Assembly: GCF_000971275.1 (NCBI RefSeq)
Contig: NZ_LAPV01000040.1
Coordinates: forward strand, 1 to 33,618
Length of the DNA: 33,618 nucleotides
From: Devosia psychrophila
Lineage (GTDB): Bacteria > Pseudomonadota > Alphaproteobacteria > Rhizobiales > Devosiaceae
Direction of reading: 5' to 3'
The translations under genes were made by a program, and so were the position numbers. Shown piece by piece: positions 24,253 to 33,156 of this stretch (the stretch's first letter is position 1; every line of letters begins with the position of its first letter). The notes under the pieces are model-generated. The model was not told where the DNA came from, searched no databases, and saw only the letters and a program-made list of their open reading frames with translations.

Positions 24253-26565
24253 TTACGGTGACGCGTCGAACGGCGACGGAACAGCATCCTGCACCGGATG
24301 CATCAGACGCCGCCACAGCGCACCGAGCACATTGGAATAATCATCGGTCCAAACACCCTGCCCCGGCTCGGCGGACGTCAGCACCCAGGCATTCGAGCTG
24401 GCTATCTCGCCCACGTCCTCCGCGCTGCGCGCTGAGACAACGACGATGGAGGAGTAGATAAACTCCTCTATCCTCGGCGAAATATGCACATCGACCCAAC
24501 TTGTCAGCCCATTGGCGCCAGCAATGCCTTCCGCAACGTTGGCAAGGTCTAGATGCCGATTGGTGACATGCATGACCACGGCCCCATGCGGCGCCAGCTT
24601 CTGCTTGTAGATCGCCATGGCCTCTACCGTGGCCAGATGCACCGGAATTGCATCCGACGAATAGGCATCCACCACAATGACGTCATAGGTCCCGTCAGGT
24701 TCATCGGCGAAAGTCAGCCGGGCATCACCGATCACCGGCGCCATGTCGGGCATGCATTTGTCGATGAAGTTGAAATATTTTGGATTGCGCGCCAGATCGA
24801 CAATCGCCTGATCGATCTCGAAAAACTTCCAGGTCTCGCCCGGCTCCGCCGTGCAGGCCAGCGAGCCGGTGCCCAGCCCAATGACCGCCACCCGCAGCGG
24901 CCCGCCTTTTGCAGCGCGCATCGCCCTGATGGCTTGGGCCATACCACCATCCCGAGAGTAATAAGTAAGCGGCTCCGGCCTGCCGGTTATCGGGCTACCG
25001 TCGGCATTCAGCATCTGTTGGGCGCCATGTGCGGTCGTGCCATGCATCAAGACGTGATAGCGCCCGTCATCGACCGCCACGATCTTGTGGATGCCAAAAA
25101 AGCTGCGCACGGTTTCGACGCTGCCTCCATCGGCCGGATAGAGCCGGAGCAGCACCAGCGCCAGCGCGATCAAGGCAAACAGCTTGAGCCTGTCGGCCCG
25201 CAAGGCGACGGCGAACACGACCGCAGCGATGGTCAGAAGCCCGACCACCAGCACACGCCTTGTACTCAGCCACTCCAACATGGCGCCAGGCACCAAGACC
25301 GGCACGACCAGCAGCATCGCCACCACGGCCAGAACTGGCCAGTACCACCGCCCCCATAAAGGAAAGCGCTCCGTGGCCACCGGCAGGCAAAGCACCGCCA
25401 GCGCGATCAGGATCGGATACTCAGCAATCCACGAAAACATCAATGGCGCCAAAAGGCCGGCGAACATCCCGCCAACCATGCCGCCAAAGGACAGCGCCAG
25501 GTAAAAGCTGGTCAGATACTTCGCTGGCGGGCGTAGCCGCGCCAACTCGCCATGGCACGCCATGGTGATGAGGAAGAAGCACAACAGGTGTGCGCCAAGC
25601 GTCAGCAGGAAATTGGTCGCGTTACCAACCAGCAGCAGCAGGATCACATCAGCCACCGCGATCGGCAGCAGCAACACCAGCAGGCGATGAGGAACCAGGG
25701 GCTTGCTCTGGAACACCAGCACCCAGGTCAGCAGGTAAAGCGACAGGGGGAGCACCCAGAGTAGCGGGGCAGCTGCCACGTCGGTGGAAATATGCGCGGT
25801 CACGGCAATCAGCAGCCCAGACGGCACAGCCGACAAGAATATCCAGCGCAACCATCTTGCCCAGCCAGGCTTTGGTGCATGCTCGACCAAGGCAGCAGGG
25901 CGCGCCGCAACGGCGGCTGGCGAGCGCAACAGCAGAAACCCGCACAGGCCGATCAGCACGATCAATATCCCATAGCCCCAAGTCCACGACAGGGTCTGCA
26001 TCTGCAGCGACAGGATGGGTTCGATCAGCAGCGGATAGGACAGCAGCGCCAGGAAACTGCCGATATTGGAGGATGCATAGAGAAAATACGGATCCGGACC
26101 ATTGGGATGCCCGGTCTGCACGAACCACGCCTGCAGCAGCGGACTATTGGCGGAAAGGGCAAAGAACGGCAGCCCGATCGACACGGTGAACAATCCCAGC
26201 AGCCAAAGCGCATAGCCGCTTTCGGGCGGATTGCCCCAACCGACCGCGATCGAAATCGGCAGGGTCAGCATTGCGGCAAGCAGCACGGCGAGATGCACGC
26301 CCACGACGACGAAGCGGTTGCGAACATGCATCAGCAGATGCGCATAGGCGTAGCCGGCCAACAGCAACGACTGGAAAAACACCATGGCCACCGACCACAC
26401 GGCCGGCGAGCCGCCCAGCCGCGGCAGCACCAGCTTGGTAAACATCGGCTGCACGGAAAACAGCAGCAGTGCGCTGACGAAGATCGTGGCGGTATAAACC
26501 ACCATGATCAGCCGGTTTCGCGCGGCCATGGCCGGCTCGGAACCCAGGGCAATCGAGGATGACAT
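24253..26565 (-). CDS. Large membrane protein fused to a spermidine-synthase-like methyltransferase-fold domain
   Basis: The 770-residue protein (ATG 26565, GGAG 5 nt upstream; an ATG at 26619 is open but lacks this site) starts with many membrane helices (about 20-490, beginning VVYTATIFVSALLLFSVQPMF). It ends in a cytoplasmic SAM/spermidine-synthase fold (about 510-750) with VAVIGLGTGSLA (about 558-569), EIDQAIVDLARNP and YDVIVVDAYSSDAIPVHL. Such fused proteins are widespread but functionally obscure; aminopropyl transfer is not established. No polyamine genes adjoin it. Confidence 0.85.
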   Translation of the reverse strand: MSSSIALGSEPAMAARNRLIMVVYTATIFVSALLLFSVQPMFTKLVLPRLGGSPAVWSVAMVFFQSLLLAGYAYAHLLMHVRNRFVVVGVHLAVLLAAMLTLPISIAVGWGNPPESGYALWLLGLFTVSIGLPFFALSANSPLLQAWFVQTGHPNGPDPYFLYASSNIGSFLALLSYPLLIEPILSLQMQTLSWTWGYGILIVLIGLCGFLLLRSPAAVAARPAALVEHAPKPGWARWLRWIFLSAVPSGLLIAVTAHISTDVAAAPLLWVLPLSLYLLTWVLVFQSKPLVPHRLLVLLLPIAVADVILLLLVGNATNFLLTLGAHLLCFFLITMACHGELARLRPPAKYLTSFYLALSFGGMVGGMFAGLLAPLMFSWIAEYPILIALAVLCLPVATERFPLWGRWYWPVLAVVAMLLVVPVLVPGAMLEWLSTRRVLVVGLLTIAAVVFAVALRADRLKLFALIALALVLLRLYPADGGSVETVRSFFGIHKIVAVDDGRYHVLMHGTTAHGAQQMLNADGSPITGRPEPLTYYSRDGGMAQAIRAMRAAKGGPLRVAVIGLGTGSLACTAEPGETWKFFEIDQAIVDLARNPKYFNFIDKCMPDMAPVIGDARLTFADEPDGTYDVIVVDAYSSDAIPVHLATVEAMAIYKQKLAPHGAVVMHVTNRHLDLANVAEGIAGANGLTSWVDVHISPRIEEFIYSSIVVVSARSAEDVGEIASSNAWVLTSAEPGQGVWTDDYSNVLGALWRRLMHPVQDAVPSPFDASP

Positions 26566-26774
26566 CAGGGCTCCATTCAGATCCGGCGCACGACGCATGG
26601 CCAAAGGTCGGTAAGCCACGCATGCATGCGACTTATGCCGAACCGTCGGTCGGGTTGAGTGCTGACTGTAGAAGCGGAACGATAAGGCTTGCTTACCGGC
26701 AGCAGGGGTGACGTTAAATTCTCAGGCCGCGCGTGGCGAGGGCATGCCGAGCGCCACACTGGCTCAGGCAAAAG

Positions 26775-26858
26775 TGGTGCCCCCCGCCGGACTCGAACCG
26801 GCACGTCTTGCAACGGAGGATTTTGAATCCTCTGCGTCTACCATTCCGCCAGGGGGGC
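26775..26858 (-). tRNA. tRNA-Leu (anticodon CAA)
   Basis: On the minus strand GCCCCCC pairs with GGGGGGC, the D-arm contains GGAATGGTAGACGC, the anticodon stem GAGGA/TCCTC has loop TTCAAAA (anticodon CAA), a short class-II variable arm (CGTTGCAAGACG) follows, and the T-arm is GGTTCGAGTCC. CCA is encoded at 26777-26775. It reads TTG codons. Confidence 0.95.
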
Positions 26859-26886
26859 ACGGGAAAAGTCTCTAGCGCAGGTCGGT

Positions 26887-27195
26887 TCAGGCTGCAAGCC
26901 AGAGACGCGCCAGATAAACCGCAAGCACACCGCCAGCCATGGCGGGAAACAGGCTGCGTGTCGTCACATAGACCAGCGTGGTCACGGCAGCGGCAATCAC
27001 TTCGGCGGCGCTGCCGGTGACGAGGGCCGGCGCCACCAGCGAGGCCAGCACCGCGCCCGGAATATGCTTGAGCCAAGCTGCGGCAAAGCCATGCTGCGGC
27101 AGGCGATTGGCCAGCAGCAGGCCACCGGCCTTGATGACGAAGGTGACGAGCGCCATGCCGAGGATGGCGATGACGGCTTCGGGGCTAGTCCACAT
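26887..27195 (-). CDS. azlD: AzlD-family small subunit of a branched-chain amino-acid exporter
   Basis: The 102-residue product from ATG 27195 has four hydrophobic segments and the AzlD pattern (ALVTFVIKAGGLLLANRLP, LKHIPGAVLASLVAPAL, AAAVTTLVYVTTRSLFPAMAGGVLAVYL). AzlC and AzlD together export branched-chain amino acids or analogues. The ATG overlaps the azlC stop by 11 bp with AAGG upstream. A TTG start at 27213 is possible. The tRNA-Leu gene lies 28 bp beyond the stop. Confidence 0.85.
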   Translation of the reverse strand: MWTSPEAVIAILGMALVTFVIKAGGLLLANRLPQHGFAAAWLKHIPGAVLASLVAPALVTGSAAEVIAAAVTTLVYVTTRSLFPAMAGGVLAVYLARLWLAA

Positions 27196-27901
27196 GCCGA
27201 ACCTTGTCTGCAATGGCGCCCGCCAGGCTGCCGACCATGCCGCCGATAAGAATGTACCAGCTGCCAGGGATCATTTTTGCAGTGACGATGGCGGCCAGCG
27301 CTGCCACCAGCCACGGAATGACGTCGCCCTTGCCCTTCCACATGCCGAGCAGCAGGACGAGGAAGGTGGCGGTGAAGGCGAAGTCCAGCCCATAGCTGCG
27401 CGGATCATCGATCGCCGAACCAAGGGTGTGGCCAATAACGGCCGTTGCCAGCCATGTGGTATAGGCCAGCACGCCGCCGCCGAGCAGGAAGGCCGCCGTA
27501 CCGCGCCCTTTGGCCATAGCACCCAAGGTAATGGCCCAGGTCTCGTCGGAGACAATGAACATGGTCAGCGCGCCCTTGACCTGCTGGCCGGGGCGAAACA
27601 GCGGCCGTAGCGTTGCCGTCAGCAGCAGGTAGCGCAGGTTTATGATGAGAGCTGCGAGGATGAGCGGACCGATCGGCAGGGTCGCGGGCGTCGTCGTCCA
27701 CAGGTCGAGCGCCACGAATTGCGCCGAGCCGGCAAACACCAGCCCGCTCATCATGATGACTTCGAGCAGGCTGACGCCAGCGCCACGCGCAAGCACGCCC
27801 CAGACCACCCCATAGGCGGCGACCGAAATGACCACAGGAATGCAGGCGCGGGCGCCGGCAAAGAACGGGTCGGAAAAGCGGGGAGTTGCAGCGTCGGACA
27901 T
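27185..27901 (-). CDS. azlC: AzlC-family branched-chain amino-acid permease
   Basis: The 238-residue membrane protein has the AzlC signature: FFAGARACIPVVISVAAYGVVWGVLA near the N-terminus, MMSGLVFAGSAQFVALDLW, LIINLRYLLLTATLRP, and MFIVSDETWAIT. It is the large subunit of the AzlCD export pair and overlaps azlD. There is no clear ribosome site before its ATG. The divergent MATE gene begins 434 bp away. Confidence 0.9.
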   Translation of the reverse strand: MSDAATPRFSDPFFAGARACIPVVISVAAYGVVWGVLARGAGVSLLEVIMMSGLVFAGSAQFVALDLWTTTPATLPIGPLILAALIINLRYLLLTATLRPLFRPGQQVKGALTMFIVSDETWAITLGAMAKGRGTAAFLLGGGVLAYTTWLATAVIGHTLGSAIDDPRSYGLDFAFTATFLVLLLGMWKGKGDVIPWLVAALAAIVTAKMIPGSWYILIGGMVGSLAGAIADKVRHVD

Positions 27902-28335
27902 GCTGGCGTTGTAGCGGGGATGGAGTGGCGCGCATCGGGAATTCGGTCTGAGCGCGATGACAAGTGGTGATGGTCGCTATCGCTTCTCTTGATAGCCAAC
28001 ATCTCAGTCGACACCCTCCCCCTCGCGGGGAGGGTCAGGGAGGGGGACGTTTGGCCCGGACATATCTGCTAAACGACACCCCCACCCAGCCTCCCGTCGA
28101 GGGGAAGGTGCCGTTCCGTGATCGGTGGGATATCTCGACCGCCACCCAACCCAAGACACATTGACGCACTCGGCCCTCGGGCGTACACAGCCAGCCGTGT
28201 CATTTCCATGCCTCCCGCGTCCGTCCAGCCGGCATCCGAAACATCGGGTGTAAAATGGTTCCGCAGCCTGAATTCCCGGCTGCCTTTGGGCCAGCGACGT
28301 GACGCTATTTTTGTCGAGTTCTTCGGAGTGCTCAA
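27902..28335. other. Divergent intergenic region azlC / MATE gene (434 bp)
   Basis: The left part (to about 28010) shows no clear promoter. 28014-28034 is a perfect hairpin CCCTCCCC-ctcgc-GGGGAGGG within a C-rich/G-rich block reaching about 28110. A perfect 6-bp hairpin GCAGCC/GGCTGC lies at 28263-28283. The MATE ribosome site GGAG precedes the ATG at 28336. Open frames here are short and unconvincing. Confidence 0.45.
28011..28110. repeat. C-rich/G-rich palindromic repeat between azlC and the MATE gene
   Basis: It contains the perfect hairpin 28014-28034, then AGGGAGGGGG (about 28037-28047), and on the right CACCCCCACCCAGCCTCCC (about 28077-28095). The G-rich left and C-rich right parts can pair as outer arms, as in the other composite repeats. 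Confidence 0.5.
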
Positions 28336-29694
28336 ATGACCCCCCAATCGAGGCCGCTTTGGCAGCGTTTCGCCGTGTTTCTCGTGCCGCTGATGGCCGC
28401 CAATATTCTGCAGGCGCTGTCAGGCACGCTCAATTCCATCTACGTGGGCCAGTTGATCGGCGTTGAAGCGCTGGCTGCCATCGCCACCTTCTTCCCCATT
28501 ATGTTCCTTCTGCTCAGCTTTTCCATCGGCCTGTCGGCCGGATCGACTGTGCTCATCGGCCAGGCCTGGGGCGCTGGCAATGTCGCCAAGGTCAAGCAGA
28601 TCACCGGCACCACGCTGGCGGCAGTGATTGTACTGGGCGTGGTCGTGGCCTTTGTCGGCGGCATCTGGACTGAGCAGATCCTGTCCGTACTCGGCGCACC
28701 GCAGAACATCCTGTCCATCGCCGTCGGCTATGCCCGCATCATGTTTGTCTGCATGCCGGCCTTCTTCGTGTTCTTCGTCGCCACCTCGGTGCTGCGTGGC
28801 GTCGGCGATACGGTGACGCCGCTGTTTTCGCTGATTATGTCCATGCTGGTGGGGCTGGTGGTGACGCCGGCGCTGATCCTCGGCTGGTTCGGCCTGCCAA
28901 AGATCGGCGTTAACGCCGCCGCCGTGGCGACTATTGCCGGCTTCGTCACCGTGCTGATCTTCCTGTTCGTCTACATGCGCGCCCGCAACATGCCGCTAGC
29001 GCCAGACCGCATCCTGCTTACCGCCGTCGTGCGACCCGATTTCAAGCTGCTCGGCCTGATCCTCAAGCTGGGCGTGCCCGCGGGCCTGCAAATGATGATT
29101 TCATCGCTTTCTGGCATTGTCATTATCGGGCTGGTCAACCGGTTCGGCTCCGACGCTACGGCCGCCTATGGCGCGCTCGGCCAGGTGATGAGCTATGTGC
29201 AGTTCCCTGCGATGTCGATCGGCATTGCCGCCTCGATCTTTGGAGCACAGGCTATCGGCGCCGGACAGATAGGGCAGCTCCGCGCCATCACCCGCACCGC
29301 GCTGGTGCTCAATCTCGTCGTCACCGGTAGCCTGATCGTGCTCGCATACCTGTTCAGCCAGCATCTGGTCGCGTTGTTCATCACCGATCCCGCGGTAATC
29401 GAACTGACTGAGACCCTGCTGCATGTCGTGCTGTGGAGCATATTGTTCTTCGGCTGGAGCGTCATCTTCTCGGGCATCATGCGCGCCAGCGGCACGGTTT
29501 ATGCGCCGATGGCGATTTCGCTGGCCTGCATTCTCTGCATCGAACTGCCGGGCGCCATTTGGCTTAGCCAGACCAGCCTCGGCCTGACCGGCATCTGGAT
29601 CGCCTATGCCGCCAGCTTCACCATGATGCTGGTATTACAGGCGAGCTGGTACCGCTTCGTCTGGATCAAGAAGAAGATCGTGGCGTTGGTTTAG
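28336..29694 (+). CDS. MATE-family multidrug efflux transporter
   Basis: The 452-residue polytopic protein (about 12 helices) fits the MATE family: an N-terminal PLMAANILQALSGTLNSIYVGQLIGVEALAA, AGSTVLIGQAWGAGN in the first half, the related ASIFGAQAIGAGQ in the second half, and FVATSVLRGVGDT...ALILGWFGLPKIGVNAAAVAT. It exports cationic drugs or metabolites using H+ or Na+ gradients; the substrate is unknown. The ATG has GGAG upstream. It is convergent with hxlR, with a twin-hairpin repeat in the gap. Confidence 0.92.
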   Translation: MTPQSRPLWQRFAVFLVPLMAANILQALSGTLNSIYVGQLIGVEALAAIATFFPIMFLLLSFSIGLSAGSTVLIGQAWGAGNVAKVKQITGTTLAAVIVLGVVVAFVGGIWTEQILSVLGAPQNILSIAVGYARIMFVCMPAFFVFFVATSVLRGVGDTVTPLFSLIMSMLVGLVVTPALILGWFGLPKIGVNAAAVATIAGFVTVLIFLFVYMRARNMPLAPDRILLTAVVRPDFKLLGLILKLGVPAGLQMMISSLSGIVIIGLVNRFGSDATAAYGALGQVMSYVQFPAMSIGIAASIFGAQAIGAGQIGQLRAITRTALVLNLVVTGSLIVLAYLFSQHLVALFITDPAVIELTETLLHVVLWSILFFGWSVIFSGIMRASGTVYAPMAISLACILCIELPGAIWLSQTSLGLTGIWIAYAASFTMMLVLQASWYRFVWIKKKIVALV

Positions 29695-29730
29695 ATTTGC
29701 CACTGAAGGCTGCCACAAACACAGTCACCT

Positions 29731-29803
29731 CCCCCGGACTTGATCCGGGGGTCTCTCCACGGCGGCGCCGCGCTGAGGGCGACCCGCGGATCAAGTCCGC
29801 GGG
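29731..29803. repeat. Twin-hairpin palindromic repeat, convergent intergenic space
   Basis: Two perfect 8-bp hairpins: CCCCCGGA-cttga-TCCGGGGG (29731-29751) and CCCGCGGA-tcaag-TCCGCGGG (29783-29803). Their loops are complementary to each other, so the whole block is also an inverted repeat. It lies between the convergent MATE and hxlR genes and could terminate both directions, although there is no T-run. GGTGGGGGTGG follows at about 29811. Confidence 0.65.
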
Positions 29804-29844
29804 AAACGCCGGTGGGGGTGGAATACTTTGGGAGTTCCAGCGGC

Positions 29845-30261
29845 TCACCCCTGCGCGTAGGCAACTTTCCGGGGCTCGGCGGCGGCCACAGCGGTTGCGC
29901 GTGCATCATAGACGGAACGGGCCTCGATGATCGCGGTATGGTGCTCGGAGGACCAGTCCCACAGCTTGCTGATCGGCCCATCCAGCGTCTTGCCCATTTC
30001 GGTCAGGCCATATTCGACGCGCGGCGGCACTTCCGGATAGATGGTGCGAGTGACGAGGCCATCACGCTCGAGATTGCGCAGGGTCAGCGTCAGCATGCGC
30101 TGGGAAACGCCATTGATCATGCGCTTGAGCTCGTTGAAGCGCAGGGTGCCGTTGCGGCCGAGCATGCCCACCACCATCACACTCCACTTGTCGCCAATGC
30201 GATTGAGGACGTCGCTCATGGCGTGGCAATTGACGGACTTTGAGGTGTCGTGGAGAGACAT
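29845..30261 (-). CDS. HxlR-family winged-helix transcriptional regulator
   Basis: The ATG at 30261 gives 138 residues with the HxlR domain: CHAMSDVLNRIGDKWSVMVVGML, RFNELKRMINGVSQRMLTLTLRNLERDGLV (recognition region) and PRVEYGLTEMGKTL. It has the N-terminal Cys12 that in several family members senses quinones or electrophiles. It probably dimerises and represses nearby genes. The frame extends to 30489 but the added part lacks homology. The PfpI-like gene lies upstream on the same strand (151-bp gap), making it a candidate target or partner. Confidence 0.9.
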   Translation of the reverse strand: MSLHDTSKSVNCHAMSDVLNRIGDKWSVMVVGMLGRNGTLRFNELKRMINGVSQRMLTLTLRNLERDGLVTRTIYPEVPPRVEYGLTEMGKTLDGPISKLWDWSSEHHTAIIEARSVYDARATAVAAAEPRKVAYAQG

Positions 30262-30412
30262 TGGGCGGACCTTGGAACGTACTACTTGGTCACTAATATA
30301 GCCACGGTTCCTTTCTGTGCCTAGGGTACAATTTTCATGGTGTCTGACAGGATCTCGCTCGCTGGTGAAACGCGCCATGTCACGTTTAACCCGGATGCCT
30401 GCGCCTTCGCCT

Positions 30413-30991
30413 CTACCGCACCTGGGCCACTTTGTGCTCGGCGGCGAGCATGCCGAGATAGTAATCCAGATTGCCATCGCGCAGGCCAAGCGTCTGCATT
30501 ACGCCGGCCATGAAACTGACCGGTGCTGTGCCGGGTGCGGTAACGATCTTGCCGGCGACCACTGCCGATGGCTGGTCCTGATAGTGACTGACTCCTCGGT
30601 ACCCGGTCGGCGGCAGGTTCTGAGCAGAGTTGGACGTGTGACTGACACCGTCCAACAACCCAGCCTTTGCCAGCGCCAGTGTACCGTCGCAAATGCCGGC
30701 CACAGTCTTACCCGCATCACGCGCCGCCATCAGCACTTTTCCAATATCGGGAGCATCTGGCAAGCTCCACGCCACCCCGCCATTGACCACCAGCGCATCG
30801 ATAGTAGCGACATCGATATCCTCCACCGCCAAGTCCGGCGTCACCTTGAGCCCACCCGCCGAGGTGACTGGTTTGCCGCCCGGCGTCGCGAACCGCGTCT
30901 CGATGCCATAAAAGCTGCGGGCGACCGCATTGAGCAAAGCGCATTCCCAATCGGCATAGCCTTCTGTCAGCACGGTTACGATCACGGTCAT
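30413..30991 (-). CDS. DJ-1/PfpI-family protein (class-I glutamine-amidotransferase fold)
   Basis: The 192-residue protein shows the DJ-1/PfpI layout: MTVIVTVLTEGYADWE with the conserved acid E16, VVNGGVAWSLPDAPDI, and the nucleophile elbow VAGICDGTLALAKAG with C101. The usual residue after the Cys (Ala or His) is Asp here. Family members include glyoxalases, proteases and amidase-like enzymes; the activity is not deducible. A possible partner is the downstream HxlR regulator. Confidence 0.88.
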   Translation of the reverse strand: MTVIVTVLTEGYADWECALLNAVARSFYGIETRFATPGGKPVTSAGGLKVTPDLAVEDIDVATIDALVVNGGVAWSLPDAPDIGKVLMAARDAGKTVAGICDGTLALAKAGLLDGVSHTSNSAQNLPPTGYRGVSHYQDQPSAVVAGKIVTAPGTAPVSFMAGVMQTLGLRDGNLDYYLGMLAAEHKVAQVR

Positions 30992-31148
30992 GTCTCTTAG
31001 TCCCCTTTTGTGTGGCGACAGCTATGTGTCCCAAGCGCGACAGATTGCGTCAGCAGCAGTTCAATTGCCCGTCAGCACCACCCGCCTGCATTGAGATCAT
31101 CCGCGGCCACTGCTAGAAGCATCCCACTTCCCCGTCTGTCGGAGCCGT

Positions 31149-32312
31149 TTGCCCGTGCTGTTTGCCCGTCGTCTTGTCCTCGCCCTCCTGTTGGCCGTGC
31201 TCAGCCTTGCGCCAGCCCGGGCCAATCCGATGCTGCTGGTCGATATGGACAATTTCAACGTGCTCTATGCGCAGGAAGCCGGCCAGCCTTGGCACCCCGC
31301 ATCGCTCACCAAGATGATGACCGCCTATGTGGCCTTCGAACAGATCGCTGCAGGGAAGGTAACGCTCGATACGCCGGTCGTGGTTTCAAAGAATGCCTTC
31401 AATGAAGCACCATCCAAGTCCGGGCTCCCTGTCGGCAGCGCGCTGACCATGCAGGACGCGCTCTATGTCATGCTGGTTAAATCGGCCAATGACATCTCAG
31501 TCGCAATTGCTGAAACCGTCGGCGGCGACGAAGCGACCTTCGTTGCCATGATGAACGACGCCTCGGCACGCATGGGCCTTACCGCGACCCATTATACCAA
31601 CCCGAACGGCTTGCATGACCCGGCGCAGGTGACTTCCGCCCGCGACCTTGCGGTGCTGTCGCTCTATATCCGCCAGAGCTTTCCGCAATATCTGCCGATC
31701 TTTGGCACCGGCACGGTCGTGTTGAATGGCAAAAAACTGGATTCGGAAAACAAGCTGCTCGGCAGTTTCGCCGGCACCACCGGCATGAAGACCGGTTTCG
31801 TCTGCGCCTCGGGACTCAATCTCGTCGCCACTGTCGAGCGCAATGGACGCCGCCTGCTGGCCGTGGTGTTGGGCGGCTCGTCCGGCCGGGACCGCAACGA
31901 GCGCGCCGCCGAACTGCTCCTTAAGGGCCTCAACGGTGCGATCCCCCCCAGTGGCCAGACGGTTCTGACTCTCGCCAACGACGTCGGCGCTGCCCCGGTC
32001 GATATGCGATCGCTGATCTGTGGCAAGGACGCCAAGACCTATGTCGCCGGCCAGGAAGCCGCCTTCCCGCTTGGCCTCAAGGGCCAACCCAGCAACCTGA
32101 TCGACACCATTGTGCCAGCTTCCTATGTGGCTACTGACCTAGGCCGCATGGCCGTTGGTGTCAGCCTGCCACGCCCCCGCCCTGACCACCCTGCGCTTTA
32201 TCCTGTGGAAATCGATGAGGCCTCGCTAACTGGCGATCTGCGGCCAAGCCTTTCCGCCGCACCGACCGTCAGCACTACACCAGTGCCTCGCCCGCGGCCT
32301 GCGACGCGTTAG
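31149..32312 (+). CDS. D-alanyl-D-alanine carboxypeptidase (PBP5/6-like, S11 family)
   Basis: From TTG 31149 (GGAG 4 nt upstream) the protein has 387 residues; GTG 31155 (10-nt spacing) is an equally possible start. A signal peptide (to about ARA25) precedes the serine DD-peptidase domain with S52-L-T-K55, S112-A-N114 and K214-T-G216, the complete active site. It removes the terminal D-Ala of peptidoglycan stems in the periplasm. After about residue 280 the C-terminal part is Pro/Arg-rich (RPRPDHP, PVPRPRPATR) with no evident amphipathic anchor, unlike PBP5. Confidence 0.9.
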   Translation: MPVLFARRLVLALLLAVLSLAPARANPMLLVDMDNFNVLYAQEAGQPWHPASLTKMMTAYVAFEQIAAGKVTLDTPVVVSKNAFNEAPSKSGLPVGSALTMQDALYVMLVKSANDISVAIAETVGGDEATFVAMMNDASARMGLTATHYTNPNGLHDPAQVTSARDLAVLSLYIRQSFPQYLPIFGTGTVVLNGKKLDSENKLLGSFAGTTGMKTGFVCASGLNLVATVERNGRRLLAVVLGGSSGRDRNERAAELLLKGLNGAIPPSGQTVLTLANDVGAAPVDMRSLICGKDAKTYVAGQEAAFPLGLKGQPSNLIDTIVPASYVATDLGRMAVGVSLPRPRPDHPALYPVEIDEASLTGDLRPSLSAAPTVSTTPVPRPRPATR

Positions 32313-32475
32313 TCCTACCCTTTCGCTCAGCGCCAAAACGTTCCATGCGCCAACGCAAATGTGAGCGCGCGCCACAGCGAATCCGCATGGCGTTAACCTT
32401 GTTCCTTACCGCTGCATTAATGGGTTCGGTCGCATTTTGCGCTCAGCATTAACGACCTTTACACGAGGATCCCCC

Positions 32476-33156
32476 ATGAAGCGCTTTGGCATAGCACTCG
32501 CCGCGTTCCTGATGGTTTCTGCCACTGCACAAGCCGCCGATCTTGGCTGGAACAGCGGCGCGAGCCCCATCTATTCCCCTACACCAGCCACGGGTTGGTC
32601 GGGTTTCTACGCGGGCGTCAACGCCGATTACGGCTGGGGCGGCGTGACGCGCCGATCCACCATTGGCGGCGCCACAACCGAGAACAATACCAGTGGCGCC
32701 GCGCTCGGCGCGCAGGCCGGCTACAACCTCGACCTCGGCGGTATTGTGCTCGGCACCGAAGCTGACCTGCAATGGTCGGGCATCAGTTACAGCGAAGCCG
32801 TTGGTGCCGATACGTTCAAAGCGGGCGTCGATTTCTTTGGCACGGTTCGCGGCCGCGCCGGCATGAGCTTCGGCCAAGTCATGCCCTATGTCACCGGTGG
32901 CTTCGCCGCTGGGCGCGGGACGGCCAGCGTCACCACTCCAGGCGGCCTCACCACCTCGCAGTCGGCCACCCATATGGGCTGGACAGTCGGTGCCGGCCTC
33001 GAGGCCCAGGCTACCGAGAACATCTCGCTCAAGGCCGAATACCTTTATGTCGATCTCGGGACCCAGACCTACAACGGCCTGCCCGGGGGTATCGGCAGCC
33101 AGGACGTGACCCAGCGCTTCAGCGTCGTGCGTGCGGGTCTTAACTACAAGTTCTAG
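32476..33156 (+). CDS. Outer-membrane beta-barrel protein, Omp31/Omp25 type
   Basis: The ATG at 32476 has GAGGA upstream. The 226-residue protein has a signal peptide (MKRFGIALAAFLMVSATAQA, mature at ADL), WSGFYAGVNADYGWG as first strand, AGYNLDLGGIVLGTEADLQWSG, GTVRGRAGMSFGQVMPYVTGGFAAG, and the terminal SVVRAGLNYKF ending in Phe. This is the usual Rhizobiales Omp31/25 pattern of an 8-stranded barrel and an abundant envelope protein in relatives. A second, smaller barrel gene lies at 23636-24184. Confidence 0.9.
   Translation: MKRFGIALAAFLMVSATAQAADLGWNSGASPIYSPTPATGWSGFYAGVNADYGWGGVTRRSTIGGATTENNTSGAALGAQAGYNLDLGGIVLGTEADLQWSGISYSEAVGADTFKAGVDFFGTVRGRAGMSFGQVMPYVTGGFAAGRGTASVTTPGGLTTSQSATHMGWTVGAGLEAQATENISLKAEYLYVDLGTQTYNGLPGGIGSQDVTQRFSVVRAGLNYKF

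Noticed and set aside
24553..25359. 268-residue plus-strand open frame
   Set aside because: Antisense shadow of the spermidine-synthase-like fusion gene.
30317..31000. 227-residue plus-strand open frame
   Set aside because: Antisense to the PfpI-like gene, which has clear family motifs.
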